Positions 16,029 through 25,110 of a stretch of DNA of 64,000 nucleotides are shown here, piece after piece. Source of the DNA: Bordetella genomosp. 13. GTDB lineage: Bacteria > Pseudomonadota > Gammaproteobacteria > Burkholderiales > Burkholderiaceae_B. The DNA is taken from the NCBI RefSeq assembly GCF_002119665.1, contig NZ_CP021111.1, forward strand, positions 744,001 to 808,000, in the 5' to 3' direction. The position numbers and the translations under genes are program-made. Position 1 is the stretch's first letter, and each line of letters opens with the position of its first letter. The notes below the pieces were generated by a model. It did not search any database and was not told the DNA's origin. It saw only the letters and a list, made by a program, of their open reading frames with translations.

Positions 16029-19000
16029 TCAGTGCGCACTGGCCCGCGCATAGAATCCCTGCTGCCCCAGCAGTTCGGCGTGGGTGCCGGCCTGCGCCAG
16101 CCGTCCGTCCTCCAGCACCAGGATCAGGTCGGCATCCTGAATGGTGGACAGGCGGTGCGCGATGACCAGCGTGGTGCGGTGCTGCATCAGCACCTCCAGC
16201 GCGGCGCGCACCTGCAGTTCCGACAGCGTGTCCAGGTGCGACGTGGCCTCGTCCAGGATCAGCAAGGGCGCGTTCTTCAGGAAGGCGCGCGCGATGGAGA
16301 TGCGCTGGCGCTGCCCGCCCGACAGTTGCATGCCGCGTTCGCCGACCCGCGTGTCCAGGCCATCGGGCAGCGTGCGCACGAAGTCCGACAGCGCGGCCTG
16401 TTCGACCGCGCGCCGCAGCTCGCTCTCGGTGGCATCCGGCTTCGCCAGGCGGATGTTGGCTGCCAGCGTGTCGTTGAACAGGTAGGTATCCTGCGTGACC
16501 AGCGCCACGCAGTCGCGCAGGGCGTCCAGCCGCATCTCGCGCACGTCCACGCCGCCGACGCGGATGGCGCCTTCGCGCGGATCCCAGAAGCGCAGCAGCA
16601 GGCTGGCCACGGTGCTCTTGCCCGCGCCCGAGGCGCCCACCAGCGCGGCGGTCGCGCCGGCCGGCACCGTGAAGCGCAGGCGCTTCAACGAGTCGCTGCT
16701 CTGCCCGGGATAGGCGAAGCTGACGTCGTCGAATTCCACGGACAGTCCCTGCGGCGCGTGCGGCGCGCCGCGAGGCCCGTCCGTGACGGGTTCCGGTTCG
16801 TTCGACACCACGTGCAGGCGGCGCGTGGCCGCGATGGTGTCGGCCAGTTGCCTGCTGACCTGCGAGATCTCGGATACCGGCAGGAAGGTGGCCAGCGCGA
16901 TCAGGATCAGCAGCGGCAGCATGCCCGCGGACAGCGTACCCGCCGAGACCTGCAGCGCGCCCACGACCGCCACGGCCAGGCCGCCCAGGCCCATGGTGGC
17001 TTCGAACCAGGCGGTCTGCGCGGACAGGTCGCGCAGCATATCCAGCCTGCGGCGGCCGTACTGCGCGGCCAGTTCCAGGAACCGTGCGCGGCGGCGGCCG
17101 GTGGCCTGGAAGGCCGTCAGTTCGGCCAGGCCCTGGATGGTGTCGGTGGTATGCGCGCTCATCTCGCCCAGCGCCTGGCGCGCTTTGTCGCCCAGCGCGT
17201 CGATGCGCCGCCGGCCGCGGATGGGCGAGAGCAGGGCATAGGCCAGGAACGGCAGCAGCGCCAGCGCCACCGGCCAGCTGTAGGCCGCCAGGAAACCCAG
17301 CACCGTCAGCGGCACCAGCACCGACACGATCGCCGGGCCGATGGTGTGGGCGTAGAAGTACTCGACCATCTCCACGTCCTGCGTGGCCAGCGACACCAGG
17401 TCGCCGGACCGCCGCTGCAGCAGATAGGCGGGCGCCAGGCGTTCGAGCTTGTCGTACAGCTTCACGCGCAGGTCGCCCAGCAGCCGATAGGCCATGGCGT
17501 GCGCCAGCCAGGATTCCAGCCAATGGAACAGCGCGGCCAGCGGGGCGGCCACCAGCAGTGCGGCGAGCAGGCCGCCGAAGGGCGCGCCGTCGCGGATTGC
17601 CGCCACCACCAGCGCGCTCAGCACGCCTACGCCGATGTACGCGGTGACGCGCGCCACGCCCAGCACGATCGTGGTCAACAGGGTGCCGCGCCAGGGCCGC
17701 ACCACGCCCAGCAGCGTGGCCAGCGTCTGCCGCCAGCCGACTTGGTCAGCGTCTTGGTCCAGCGTACGAGGCGCCGGGCCGCCGCGCCGGCTGTCGTCGT
17801 CCTGCCGCCGTTGCGCGGACGCGGCCGGCGATGGGCCGTCGGACCGTGCGGCCTGCCCGCGCGCCGCGTCCTGCTCGTGCATCAGCCGGTAGTACAGGCC
17901 GCGGCGCTGCATCAGCGCGGCATGCGTGCCTTCCTCGACCACGCGTCCGTGGTCGAGCACCAGGCAGCGATCCGCGCCCACGACGCTGGCCAGCCGGTGC
18001 GCCAGGATCAGGGTGGTGCGGCCGGCCATCAGCCGGTCCAGCGCCTGCTGGATCAGCGCCTCGTTCTCGGTGTCGACGGACGACAACGCTTCGTCCAGCA
18101 CCAGGATGGGCGCGTCGCGCAGCAGCGCCCGCGCGATCGCCACGCGCTGGCGCTGCCCGCCCGACAGCTGCAGGCCGCGTTCGCCGATGCGCGTGGCATA
18201 GCCCTCGGGCAAGGCCATGATGAAGTCGTCGATGTTGGCGGCGCGCGCCGCCGCCCGCACCTGCTCGTGCGTGGCGTCGGGCCTGCCCAGCCGCAGGTTC
18301 TCGTCCAGCGAGCCATGGAACAGCGTGATGTCCTGGCTGACCACGGCGATGCGCGACAGCAGCGCCTGCGCATCCAGCTCGCGCACGTCGTGGCCGCCGA
18401 TGCGCACGCTGCCGGACTGCGCCAGGGCCTCCTTCAGCAGCAGGCGCACGATGGTGGACTTGCCCGCGCCGCTGGGGCCGACCACGCCCACGCGCTCGCC
18501 CGCCTCGATGCGAAACCGCAGGCCCTGGTGAGCCGGACGATCGCTCGTGTACGCGAAGCGCACGTCATCGAACTCGATGGTCGGTACGAGTTCCGCCGGG
18601 GAGCGGCCCGGCGTCTGCGCGGCCAGGGCTGACGCGCTCGATTCGGCATCCATCAGCGCATGGATGCCGGTGGCGGCGGACTGGCCCAGCATGCCCCGAT
18701 GCAGCACGGCGCGCAGGTCGCGCAGCGGCCGGAATATTTCCGTGCCCGCCATCAGCACGATCAACAGGGCCTCGACGCTCATCTGCCCGCTGCTGACGCG
18801 CCACGCGCCCAGCGTCAGCGCCAGCGCCGCGCCCATGGCCACGCCCAGGTCGCTGATGCCGCGCGTCAGCAGGCTGACGGACAGCACCCACATCGTGCCG
18901 TCGGACAGGCGGCGGGCCCGCTCGGCCAGGCGCCGGCCCCACGACTTGCCCTGCCCGAAGGACTTCAGCGTGGGCAGGCCCTGCACCGCGTCCAGGAACT

Positions 19001-19589
19001 CTTCGCCGAAGTCCTTCAGCGACTGGGACCGGGCCAGGCTGGCGCGCCGGTCCAGCATGTGCACGGCCATCGGGCCGAACAGCGCGAAAAGCGCCGCGGC
19101 CAGCAGCACCAGCGCCGTCGGCACGTCCCAGAATGCGATCACAGCGAAGATCGCGAAAGGCGCGGCCGCCGCAATGGCGACCTGCGGCAAGTATTGGCCG
19201 AAGAAAGTCTGCAACTGCTCGACGCCATCGACCACCGTCAGCATGACGCCGCCGGTGCGCTGGTTGGCGAACCACGCCGGCCCCAACGCCACGATGCGAT
19301 CGTACAGGCGGCCGCGCAGCACCTGCTGCACCGTGGCCGCGCACCGGTTGGCCTGCAGCGTACGCAGATGGTCCAGGCCGGCGCGCAGCAGCACCATGGC
19401 CACCGCCCAGGCCGCGGGCGCTGCCCAGGCCTGCCACGGTTCACCCCTGAACACAACGGCCAGCATCTGGCCCAGGAAGACATAGCGGGCGATGCCGGCG
19501 GCCAGCGCCAGCAGCCCCAGCAGAATGCCGCCGGCCATGCCCAGGCGCATGCCCTGCGTGAGTTGCCACAGCCGATAGTCGAAGTACAT
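16029..19589 (-). CDS. Tandem fused ABC exporter (two membrane and two ATPase domains in one chain)
   Basis: A 1186-residue protein in the order membrane domain, ATPase, membrane domain, ATPase. The first half has Walker A GPSGAGKST, signature LSGGQRQRVAIARAL and Walker B ILVLDEALSSVD. The second has GASGAGKST, LSGGQRQRISIARAF and LLILDEATSHLD. Both sites look intact. A charged linker of about 60 residues joins the halves. Most relatives (CydDC, YbtPQ, IrtAB) are two separate genes, so this is a fusion. The cargo is unknown; thiols, siderophores and peptides are all possible. The ATG at 19589 is where the first membrane domain begins; the frame stays open far upstream only as an antisense shadow. 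It is divergent from a LysR gene. Confidence 0.88.
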   Translation of the reverse strand: MYFDYRLWQLTQGMRLGMAGGILLGLLALAAGIARYVFLGQMLAVVFRGEPWQAWAAPAAWAVAMVLLRAGLDHLRTLQANRCAATVQQVLRGRLYDRIVALGPAWFANQRTGGVMLTVVDGVEQLQTFFGQYLPQVAIAAAAPFAIFAVIAFWDVPTALVLLAAALFALFGPMAVHMLDRRASLARSQSLKDFGEEFLDAVQGLPTLKSFGQGKSWGRRLAERARRLSDGTMWVLSVSLLTRGISDLGVAMGAALALTLGAWRVSSGQMSVEALLIVLMAGTEIFRPLRDLRAVLHRGMLGQSAATGIHALMDAESSASALAAQTPGRSPAELVPTIEFDDVRFAYTSDRPAHQGLRFRIEAGERVGVVGPSGAGKSTIVRLLLKEALAQSGSVRIGGHDVRELDAQALLSRIAVVSQDITLFHGSLDENLRLGRPDATHEQVRAAARAANIDDFIMALPEGYATRIGERGLQLSGGQRQRVAIARALLRDAPILVLDEALSSVDTENEALIQQALDRLMAGRTTLILAHRLASVVGADRCLVLDHGRVVEEGTHAALMQRRGLYYRLMHEQDAARGQAARSDGPSPAASAQRRQDDDSRRGGPAPRTLDQDADQVGWRQTLATLLGVVRPWRGTLLTTIVLGVARVTAYIGVGVLSALVVAAIRDGAPFGGLLAALLVAAPLAALFHWLESWLAHAMAYRLLGDLRVKLYDKLERLAPAYLLQRRSGDLVSLATQDVEMVEYFYAHTIGPAIVSVLVPLTVLGFLAAYSWPVALALLPFLAYALLSPIRGRRRIDALGDKARQALGEMSAHTTDTIQGLAELTAFQATGRRRARFLELAAQYGRRRLDMLRDLSAQTAWFEATMGLGGLAVAVVGALQVSAGTLSAGMLPLLILIALATFLPVSEISQVSRQLADTIAATRRLHVVSNEPEPVTDGPRGAPHAPQGLSVEFDDVSFAYPGQSSDSLKRLRFTVPAGATAALVGASGAGKSTVASLLLRFWDPREGAIRVGGVDVREMRLDALRDCVALVTQDTYLFNDTLAANIRLAKPDATESELRRAVEQAALSDFVRTLPDGLDTRVGERGMQLSGGQRQRISIARAFLKNAPLLILDEATSHLDTLSELQVRAALEVLMQHRTTLVIAHRLSTIQDADLILVLEDGRLAQAGTHAELLGQQGFYARASAH

Positions 19590-19688
19590 GTGCTGATCCT
19601 GGATATTCGATGCCCGCCATTGTGGCCGCCATTGCGGCCCATTAGGGAGCGATAGTTTTTCGATCCAGGGTTGAGATAAATTCCACCC

Positions 19689-20621
19689 ATGGCATATTCC
19701 TCGTCCCGTACTCCGCCCCTGGCCGCGCTGCGCGCGTTCGAAGCCGTGGCACGCCTGGGCAGCCTCAGCCGCGCCGCGGCGGAACTCAGCGTGACCAAGA
19801 GCGCGGTCAGCCACCAGCTGCGCTCGCTCGAGGCCGACCTGGGCGTGTCGCTGCTGCGCCGTGGCGGCACGACGCGCCGTGCGCAGCCCACCGAGGCGGG
19901 CGCCGAACTGCTGGTCTCGGTACAGCAGGCCTTGACCCTGCTGTCGGCCGCCTGCGGCAACATACGGGCAGCGGGACGGCAGCGCTTCCGCCTGAACGTG
20001 TCGGTCAATCCGTCGCTCGCCGCATTGTGGCTGGCGCCGCGCATCGGCCGGTTCATCGAGGCGCATCCCGACATCGACGTGCAGGTCTACCTGCATCCCA
20101 GTCAGGACCCCGCCTGGAACGAGCAGGATCTCGACCTGGCCTTCCTGCACCAGCGCAAGAACGGGCCGCACCAGCCGCAGCCCAGCGACATCTGGCTGAT
20201 GACCGAAAGCGTCGTGCCGGTGTGCAGTCCCACGCTGATCGAGCCGGGGATGCGAGACGACCCCTCGGTCTTCGCGCGCCATCGCTGGCTGGAGGAGAAA
20301 CACGTCGCCAGCCCGGAGACCAGCTGGCGCACCTGGCACGAGCGCATGGGGCTGCCCGAAGCCGACTGGCAGCCGCCGCTGGTGCTCAGCGGCCTGAGCA
20401 CCGTGGTCTCGGCCGCGGTGGCGGGCGTGGGCATCGCGCTGGGGCGCATGCCGCTGGTGGATGAAGAGATCGCGCGCGGCAGGCTGGTGCCTCTGGTGCC
20501 GCGGCTGCGTCTGCCCGGATCGTGGGGCTACGTGATCCGCATGCGGCCCAACCGGCCGCACGATGCCGCGCTGCCGGCGCTGGTCGAGTTCCTGTTGGAC
20601 GAGGCGGCCGCGCCGGCGTGA
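19689..20621 (+). CDS. LysR-family transcriptional regulator, GcvA-like
   Basis: A 310-residue regulator with the N-terminal winged helix PPLAALRAFEAVARLGSLS, then AAELSVTKSAVSHQLRSLE. The inducer-binding domain is of the GcvA type, which often ends as here in a conserved basic segment before a variable tail. It is divergent from the fused ABC exporter with about 100 bp between start codons, so it probably controls that exporter as well as itself. No specific operator was assigned. The inducer is unknown. Confidence 0.87.
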   Translation: MAYSSSRTPPLAALRAFEAVARLGSLSRAAAELSVTKSAVSHQLRSLEADLGVSLLRRGGTTRRAQPTEAGAELLVSVQQALTLLSAACGNIRAAGRQRFRLNVSVNPSLAALWLAPRIGRFIEAHPDIDVQVYLHPSQDPAWNEQDLDLAFLHQRKNGPHQPQPSDIWLMTESVVPVCSPTLIEPGMRDDPSVFARHRWLEEKHVASPETSWRTWHERMGLPEADWQPPLVLSGLSTVVSAAVAGVGIALGRMPLVDEEIARGRLVPLVPRLRLPGSWGYVIRMRPNRPHDAALPALVEFLLDEAAAPA

Positions 20622-20657
20622 CGGAGCCGTGCCGCTGGCCCGCGGGGTCTTCACGCG

Positions 20658-21320
20658 TCAGCGCTTGTCGCGGTCTTCGGTGCTCCCGGCTCGCCTGGGC
20701 CGCCGTACGGCCCGCACCTTCCCGCTGCCGCCGCCGCCGCAATAGATGAGTTCCGCGCCGTCCGATTCGACGCCGGATATGGTCATGCCCTTTGGCATCT
20801 GCAGCGTCATCAGCACCGAGCCCGTTGCGGGATCGATGCGCAGCAGCTCGCTGGCATCGTCTTCCCAGGTGCCGTGCCACAGTTCGCCATCGACCCAGGT
20901 GATGCCGGTGACGTGGCGGTTCGACGGGATGGTGCGCAGGATGTTGCCCGTGGCAGGGTCGACCTGGTGGATGCGACGTGCGCGATACTGGCCCACCCAT
21001 AACGAGCCCTCGGCCCATGCCATGCCCGAATTGAGGCCTTCCGGCGCCGGGATGTCCGCCAGCACGCGCCCGCTGTCCGGATCGAGCTTGTGGATGCGGT
21101 TGCCCACGATCTGGTAAAGATGCCGGCCATCGAAAGCCGTGCCGGCGTCGCCGGCCACGTCCAGTGCGTGCACCAGCTGGCCGCTGTGCGGATCCAGGGC
21201 GACCATCCTCTCGCCCGTGGCGTACCAGACCCGGCGGCCATCGTAAGAGACCCCATGTACAGTGGCCGCATCCGCGAAGGGGCCGTACTCGCGGATGACT
21301 TCGGCAGTGTGTGTGTCCAT
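20658..21320 (-). CDS. Beta-propeller protein (YncE/glutaminyl-cyclotransferase-like fold)
   Basis: A 220-residue protein without a signal peptide, built of repeated strands of the type RIHQVDPATGNILRTIPSN and LLRIDPATGSVLMTLQMP. This xxxxDPxTGxxxxxI pattern recurs about every 40-45 residues, as in small propellers of the quinoprotein/SMP-30/virginiamycin-lyase type. The catalytic function is not evident. It begins 10 nt after the stop of the upstream regulator-like gene on the same strand (a TTG at 21326 is an alternative start), so the two form an operon. The C-terminus is basic and probably disordered. Confidence 0.65.
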   Translation of the reverse strand: MDTHTAEVIREYGPFADAATVHGVSYDGRRVWYATGERMVALDPHSGQLVHALDVAGDAGTAFDGRHLYQIVGNRIHKLDPDSGRVLADIPAPEGLNSGMAWAEGSLWVGQYRARRIHQVDPATGNILRTIPSNRHVTGITWVDGELWHGTWEDDASELLRIDPATGSVLMTLQMPKGMTISGVESDGAELIYCGGGGSGKVRAVRRPRRAGSTEDRDKR

Positions 21321-21329
21321 GGGCAAATG

Positions 21330-22550
21330 CTAGTCGGGTGTCAGCGGCACCGCGAGTAACAATGGCGTCGCGATTCGCGGCAGCGAGGCCGCGGTCCAGC
21401 GCCGCGCGCGGCCCCGGCCGAACGGCCGCGCGTGCCCGGCCGAGGCCAGCGCATCGAGCGCGCGCTGCACGGTGCGCTGGCTGATGCCCAACGCCAGGGC
21501 CAGCGCCGAGCTGGACCACGCTTCGCCGTCAGCCAGGCAGGCCTGCACGGCGGCATGCGGCTCGTCCACCGGTCGCTCGAGCACGGCCACCTCGCTGGCC
21601 CGGTGCGGCGCCAGCACGAAGCCGGCGGACGTCGCGCGGATGTCGGCCAGCGGGCGCAGGGCGGTGCGCAGGCGGCCGATCTCCACGCGCAGGCGGGCAC
21701 GGTGCGACTCGTCGAAATACCGTGTGCGGAAGGTGTGCTGCACCAGGGCCTGGCGCGGCACGTCGCGCGGCCAGGCCACGGCCAGGGCCTGTGCCAGCGA
21801 GAACAACACGGGTCGCCGCGCCAGCGATATGGTCGCCTCGGCCTGGCTGACGACGTGACGGCACGCGTCCACCACGAGTGCGGGGGAGTGCAGCACCGTT
21901 TCCACCTGATCCAGCAGCAGGACGCGCGTGGCGCCATGCGAGACCAGGCGCGCCGCCGGCGCCGCAAGCGCCTGCCTGGCCTGTTCCACTTCGGCATGCA
22001 CGGCCGGAATGCGGGCGCGGGCCGCCGCCCGCGAGGCACGCGCCAGCGCTTCATGCGCGGCGCGTGCCTGCCGGCGCCGCATGGCGATGCCGGCCAGCGC
22101 CAGCTCGTGCGCGGCGCGCGCCGCGGGCAGCAAAGGGAGTACGTCGAAGTCGGCCAGGCGCTGTTCCGCCTCGTCGAGACGCCCGGTCAACAACAGGTGG
22201 CGGATCGCGAGGTGCGCGGCGTAGGCCGCGTTGATGGGGTCGCCGAGCGCGTGTAGCATGGCGCGCGCCGTATCGAGCGCGTGCCCGGGCCATCGCAAGT
22301 CGCGCGAGGCCAGCGCGATCTCGGCCTCGGCCACGACGCAGCGAGCCCTGGCCACGGGCTGCGCGGCCCCGAAGCCGCGCGCCGCGGCGCGCACCAGGGC
22401 GCGGGCGCGGTCCAGGTCGCCCAGCTGCGCCATCGCGATGCCGCGCAGCGCCAGCGCCGGCGCGTCGTCGCGCAAGGCGATGCCATTGAGCGCCCGCAGC
22501 GGATCACCAGCGGCCAGCGCGCGAGCCGCGGCATCGATGTCCAGGTCCAT
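21330..22550 (-). CDS. Helix-turn-helix protein with an alpha-helical repeat N-terminus
   Basis: A 406-residue protein. The first ~200 residues are alanine-rich amphipathic helices resembling TPR repeats (ALALRGIAMAQLGDLDRARA). The middle has a winged-helix-like part (RARLRVEIGRLRTALRPLADI). The end has a helix-turn-helix (ALALALGISQRTVQRALDAL). It is most likely a transcriptional regulator whose partner is the propeller protein encoded immediately downstream. I do not recognise a named family. An ATG start at 22550 is consistent with the gap to the GlxA-type gene. Confidence 0.6.
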   Translation of the reverse strand: MDLDIDAAARALAAGDPLRALNGIALRDDAPALALRGIAMAQLGDLDRARALVRAAARGFGAAQPVARARCVVAEAEIALASRDLRWPGHALDTARAMLHALGDPINAAYAAHLAIRHLLLTGRLDEAEQRLADFDVLPLLPAARAAHELALAGIAMRRRQARAAHEALARASRAAARARIPAVHAEVEQARQALAAPAARLVSHGATRVLLLDQVETVLHSPALVVDACRHVVSQAEATISLARRPVLFSLAQALAVAWPRDVPRQALVQHTFRTRYFDESHRARLRVEIGRLRTALRPLADIRATSAGFVLAPHRASEVAVLERPVDEPHAAVQACLADGEAWSSSALALALGISQRTVQRALDALASAGHARPFGRGRARRWTAASLPRIATPLLLAVPLTPD

Positions 22551-22593
22551 GGGAAAACCGCCACATTTGTCGCCACCGTCAGGGGCCGGCGGC

Positions 22594-23565
22594 CTAATCT
22601 AGCACGGCCGCCGGCATGCCCGGCGCGCCGCGGCTGTCGCGCCGCACCGCCTGCGGCGGGATGCCGAAGCCGCGGATGAAGGCCTCGCGCATGTGGCGGC
22701 GATCGCGGAAACCCGATTCGCGCGCCACCACTTCGAGCGAGTGCCGGCTTTGCTCGATCATCAGGCGCGCCGCTTCCAGGCGCAGGCCTTCGACGGCCTT
22801 GGCCGGCGACTGGCCCGTCTCGGCCGCGAACACGCGGCTGAACTGCCTGGGGCTCAGGTGAGCGACCTGGGCCAGTTCTTCGACGCTGAGGGGACGCGAC
22901 AGGTTCTTGCGGGCATAGGCCAGGGCGTCCTGGATGCGATCCGATCTGGGCGCCAGGCTGAGCATCTCGGAGTGCTGCGATTGGCCGCCCGAGCGCCTGT
23001 GGTGCATCACCAGGCGGTGCGCCACCGATCGCGCCGTGTCTGCGCCCAGGTCTTTCTCGACCATCCCCAACGCCAGGTCCAGGCCCGCGGTCATGCCGGC
23101 CGAAGTCCAGATGGGTCCGTCGACGATGAAGATGCGGTCTGGCTCGACCTGGATGTCGGGATGACGCCGCTGCATGGCCTCGGCGTGCGCCCAGTGCGTG
23201 GTGGCGCGCCGGCCGCCGAGCAGGCCGGCCTCTGCCAGCACGAAGCCGCCGGTGCACAGCCCTGCCGTGCGGCGCGCGCGCGCACTGAGCTTGCGCAGCA
23301 GCCTGAGCAACTCGGGCTGCGGCGGCGTGGCCAGCGGCTCTATGGCGCCCGCCACCATCCAGGTGTCCGCGTTGCTGCGGGCGGACAGAGCGCGAGTGCC
23401 CACCGCCAGGCCCCATGAGCCGCGTACCTCGCCGCCGTCGACCGAGTAGTTTTCGATGCCGTAGAACGGTTCGCCCACCACCAGGTTGGCGAATTCGAAC
23501 GCGGCCTGGCTGCCCAGTGCCATGACCTGAAAGCCGTCCGACAGTACGTAGCCGATGCGATGCAT
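22594..23565 (-). CDS. GlxA-family transcriptional regulator (DJ-1/PfpI domain plus AraC HTH)
   Basis: About 323 residues. Residues 1-190 form a DJ-1/PfpI-like amidotransferase-type domain, with the nucleophile-elbow region TAGLCTGGFVLAEAGLL and VDGPIWTSAGMTAGLDLAL. Residues 220-315 form an AraC two-HTH DNA-binding domain (VEELAQVAHLSPRQFSRVF; ESGFRDRRHMREAF). These regulators sense small molecules and control adjacent catabolic or redox genes. The start is set at ATG 23565; a TTG five codons upstream is possible. It is divergent from an SDR gene, with a nested inverted repeat between them that is the obvious operator. Confidence 0.88.
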   Translation of the reverse strand: MHRIGYVLSDGFQVMALGSQAAFEFANLVVGEPFYGIENYSVDGGEVRGSWGLAVGTRALSARSNADTWMVAGAIEPLATPPQPELLRLLRKLSARARRTAGLCTGGFVLAEAGLLGGRRATTHWAHAEAMQRRHPDIQVEPDRIFIVDGPIWTSAGMTAGLDLALGMVEKDLGADTARSVAHRLVMHHRRSGGQSQHSEMLSLAPRSDRIQDALAYARKNLSRPLSVEELAQVAHLSPRQFSRVFAAETGQSPAKAVEGLRLEAARLMIEQSRHSLEVVARESGFRDRRHMREAFIRGFGIPPQAVRRDSRGAPGMPAAVLD

Positions 23566-23582
23566 GTCCGGTGTCCGCAAGT

Positions 23583-23622
23583 GATGTCTTGAATCATGAC
23601 TCTATACGTCATTTGAGACATC
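23583..23622. promoter_or_regulatory. Nested inverted repeat between glxA-type regulator and SDR gene
   Basis: The outer arms GATGTCTTGAAT (23583-23594) and ATTTGAGACATC (23611-23622) match as an inverted repeat at 10 of 12 positions. An inner perfect pair ATGAC-N7-GTCAT lies at 23596-23612. It is 18 bp from the regulator start and 60 bp from the SDR start, ideal for a shared operator bound by the GlxA-type protein. Confidence 0.55.
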
Positions 23623-23682
23623 GGCAATCCAGCCCAGAATGCCTTCCATCGACTCATCGACAACCACCGAAAGGAGCATTTC

Positions 23683-24489
23683 ATGACGCAAGAACAGACC
23701 TCACTCGGCACCGCGCTAATCACCGGCGCGTCTTCCGGAATCGGCGCCATCTATGCCGATCGCCTGGCCCGCCGCGGCTACGACCTGATCCTGGTGGCGC
23801 GCAATCGCGATCGCCTCAACGCGCTGGCCAACGACATCGCCACGCGCACCGGCCGCGGCGTGGAAGTGTGCCCGGCCGACCTGGGCGACGCGGACTCGCT
23901 GGCCGCCGTCGAGCGGAAGCTGCGGGACGATGCCAGCGTGACCCTGCTGGTGAACAACGCCGGCGTCGGCACCCACACGCCGCTGCTGGAGAGCGACGTG
24001 GAAAGGATGACGCGGATGATCGCGCTGAACGTGACCGCGCCCATGCGGCTTGCCTACGCGGCCGTGCCCGGCTTCGTCGCCCGCGGCCGCGGCGCGCTGA
24101 TCAACATTTCCTCCATCGTCAGCCTGGCGCCCGAGGTGCTCAACGGCGTGTATGGCGGCACCAAGGCTTTCGTGACGGCCTTCAGCCAGTCGCTGCATCG
24201 CGAACTGGAGGGCAAGGGCGTGCAGGTGCAGGCCGTGCTGCCGGGCGCCACCGCCACGGATTTCTGGGCCACGGGCGGCCTGCCCGTGGAGAACCTGGAT
24301 GCACGCATCGTGATGCGGGCCGAAGACCTGGGCGATGCGGCGCTGCTCGGCTTCGACCGCGGCGAGCCGGTCACCATCCCGTCGCTGCACGCGGTGGAAC
24401 AGTGGGACGCCTACGAGGCCGCCCGCCGCGCCATGTCGCAGAACCTGTCCAGCAATACCGTCGCGCCGCGCTACCACGCCGCCCGGTGA
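23683..24489 (+). CDS. Short-chain dehydrogenase/reductase (SDR)
   Basis: A 268-residue classical SDR. The nucleotide-binding motif TGASSGIG lies at residues 14-21, the NNAG motif at 91-94, the catalytic serine at 143-144, and Y157/K161 in YGGTK. It uses NAD(P)H to reduce or oxidise a carbonyl or alcohol in the cytoplasm; the substrate is not inferable. The ATG at 23683 follows an AAGGAG site. It is divergent from the GlxA-type regulator, which probably controls it. Confidence 0.9.
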   Translation: MTQEQTSLGTALITGASSGIGAIYADRLARRGYDLILVARNRDRLNALANDIATRTGRGVEVCPADLGDADSLAAVERKLRDDASVTLLVNNAGVGTHTPLLESDVERMTRMIALNVTAPMRLAYAAVPGFVARGRGALINISSIVSLAPEVLNGVYGGTKAFVTAFSQSLHRELEGKGVQVQAVLPGATATDFWATGGLPVENLDARIVMRAEDLGDAALLGFDRGEPVTIPSLHAVEQWDAYEAARRAMSQNLSSNTVAPRYHAAR

Positions 24490-25110
24490 TACCTCGCCCG
24501 CCGGGCCATGGACAGGCTGGACGACGCCGGGACCGAGGCGGTGGTCGACGCGGTACTGCCGATGCGGGCCGTCCGGGTTCCGGCGAGCGCGCATTGGTGA
24601 ACCAGTTCAACGAGTCGCTGGAACAAAAACCGATCCCTGTGGCCTGAGGCCGTGTTCGCGCGGCGGGCCGCGCAACGCACCCTCATGTGCACCGCCGCGC
24701 CTGGCCGAGCTTCGAAAGCTGGCCACCGTGCGGTTCTTCAACGCCTCGCCGGTCGGCCCCCACATCTGTGTCTCGGTGGGCTAGGTCTCGTCGCGGATCA
24801 TCCTGTCGATCTGGGCGGCCACGAACTCGCCCGCGCCCTCCACCTCGGGATTCCAGGTGCAGACGCCGATGAGCCGCGGCGCATCGCGCCGTGTTACACG
24901 TGCGGACAGGACCAGTACGGAGCCGGGCCGCTGCCTTGATTCCGTGCCTCGGAATGCGTAGTCCGTCAGGCCCGCGTCAATCGCCCGCCCACAATTGGTA
25001 TGCAGAAACCGAGTGCTTTTTGCCTGGATAGCCGGGACAATAGTCCACCCCCCTTTCGCCGAGTACAAGATTGAAATTCCGCATGCTTTGATGAGAAGCC
25101 CTGCACAATC
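24490..25110. other. Gene-poor stretch with probable decayed coding remnants
   Basis: Between the SDR and the LysR gene there is no intact gene. The plus strand carries short pieces with coding-like composition that change frame (for example a tail ending NQFNESLEQKPIPVA at 24647). The minus strand carries an open segment from about 25000 down to a stop at 24781, ending VCTWNPEVEGAGEFVAAQID plus a short tail. That segment reads like a genuine C-terminus but has no convincing start. I could not assign a family. Remnants of deleted genes are the simplest reading; a small unannotated protein on the minus strand is the alternative. Confidence 0.4.

Noticed and set aside
14362..17523. A 1053-codon minus-strand frame across the molybdenum hydroxylase and ABC genes
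   Set aside because: It is an antisense shadow across two real genes on opposite strands; no recognisable domains.
19590..20654. Extension of the fused ABC exporter frame to 1541 residues
   Set aside because: The extra 355 codons are the antisense of the LysR gene at 19689-20621, and the first true membrane domain starts at ATG 19589.
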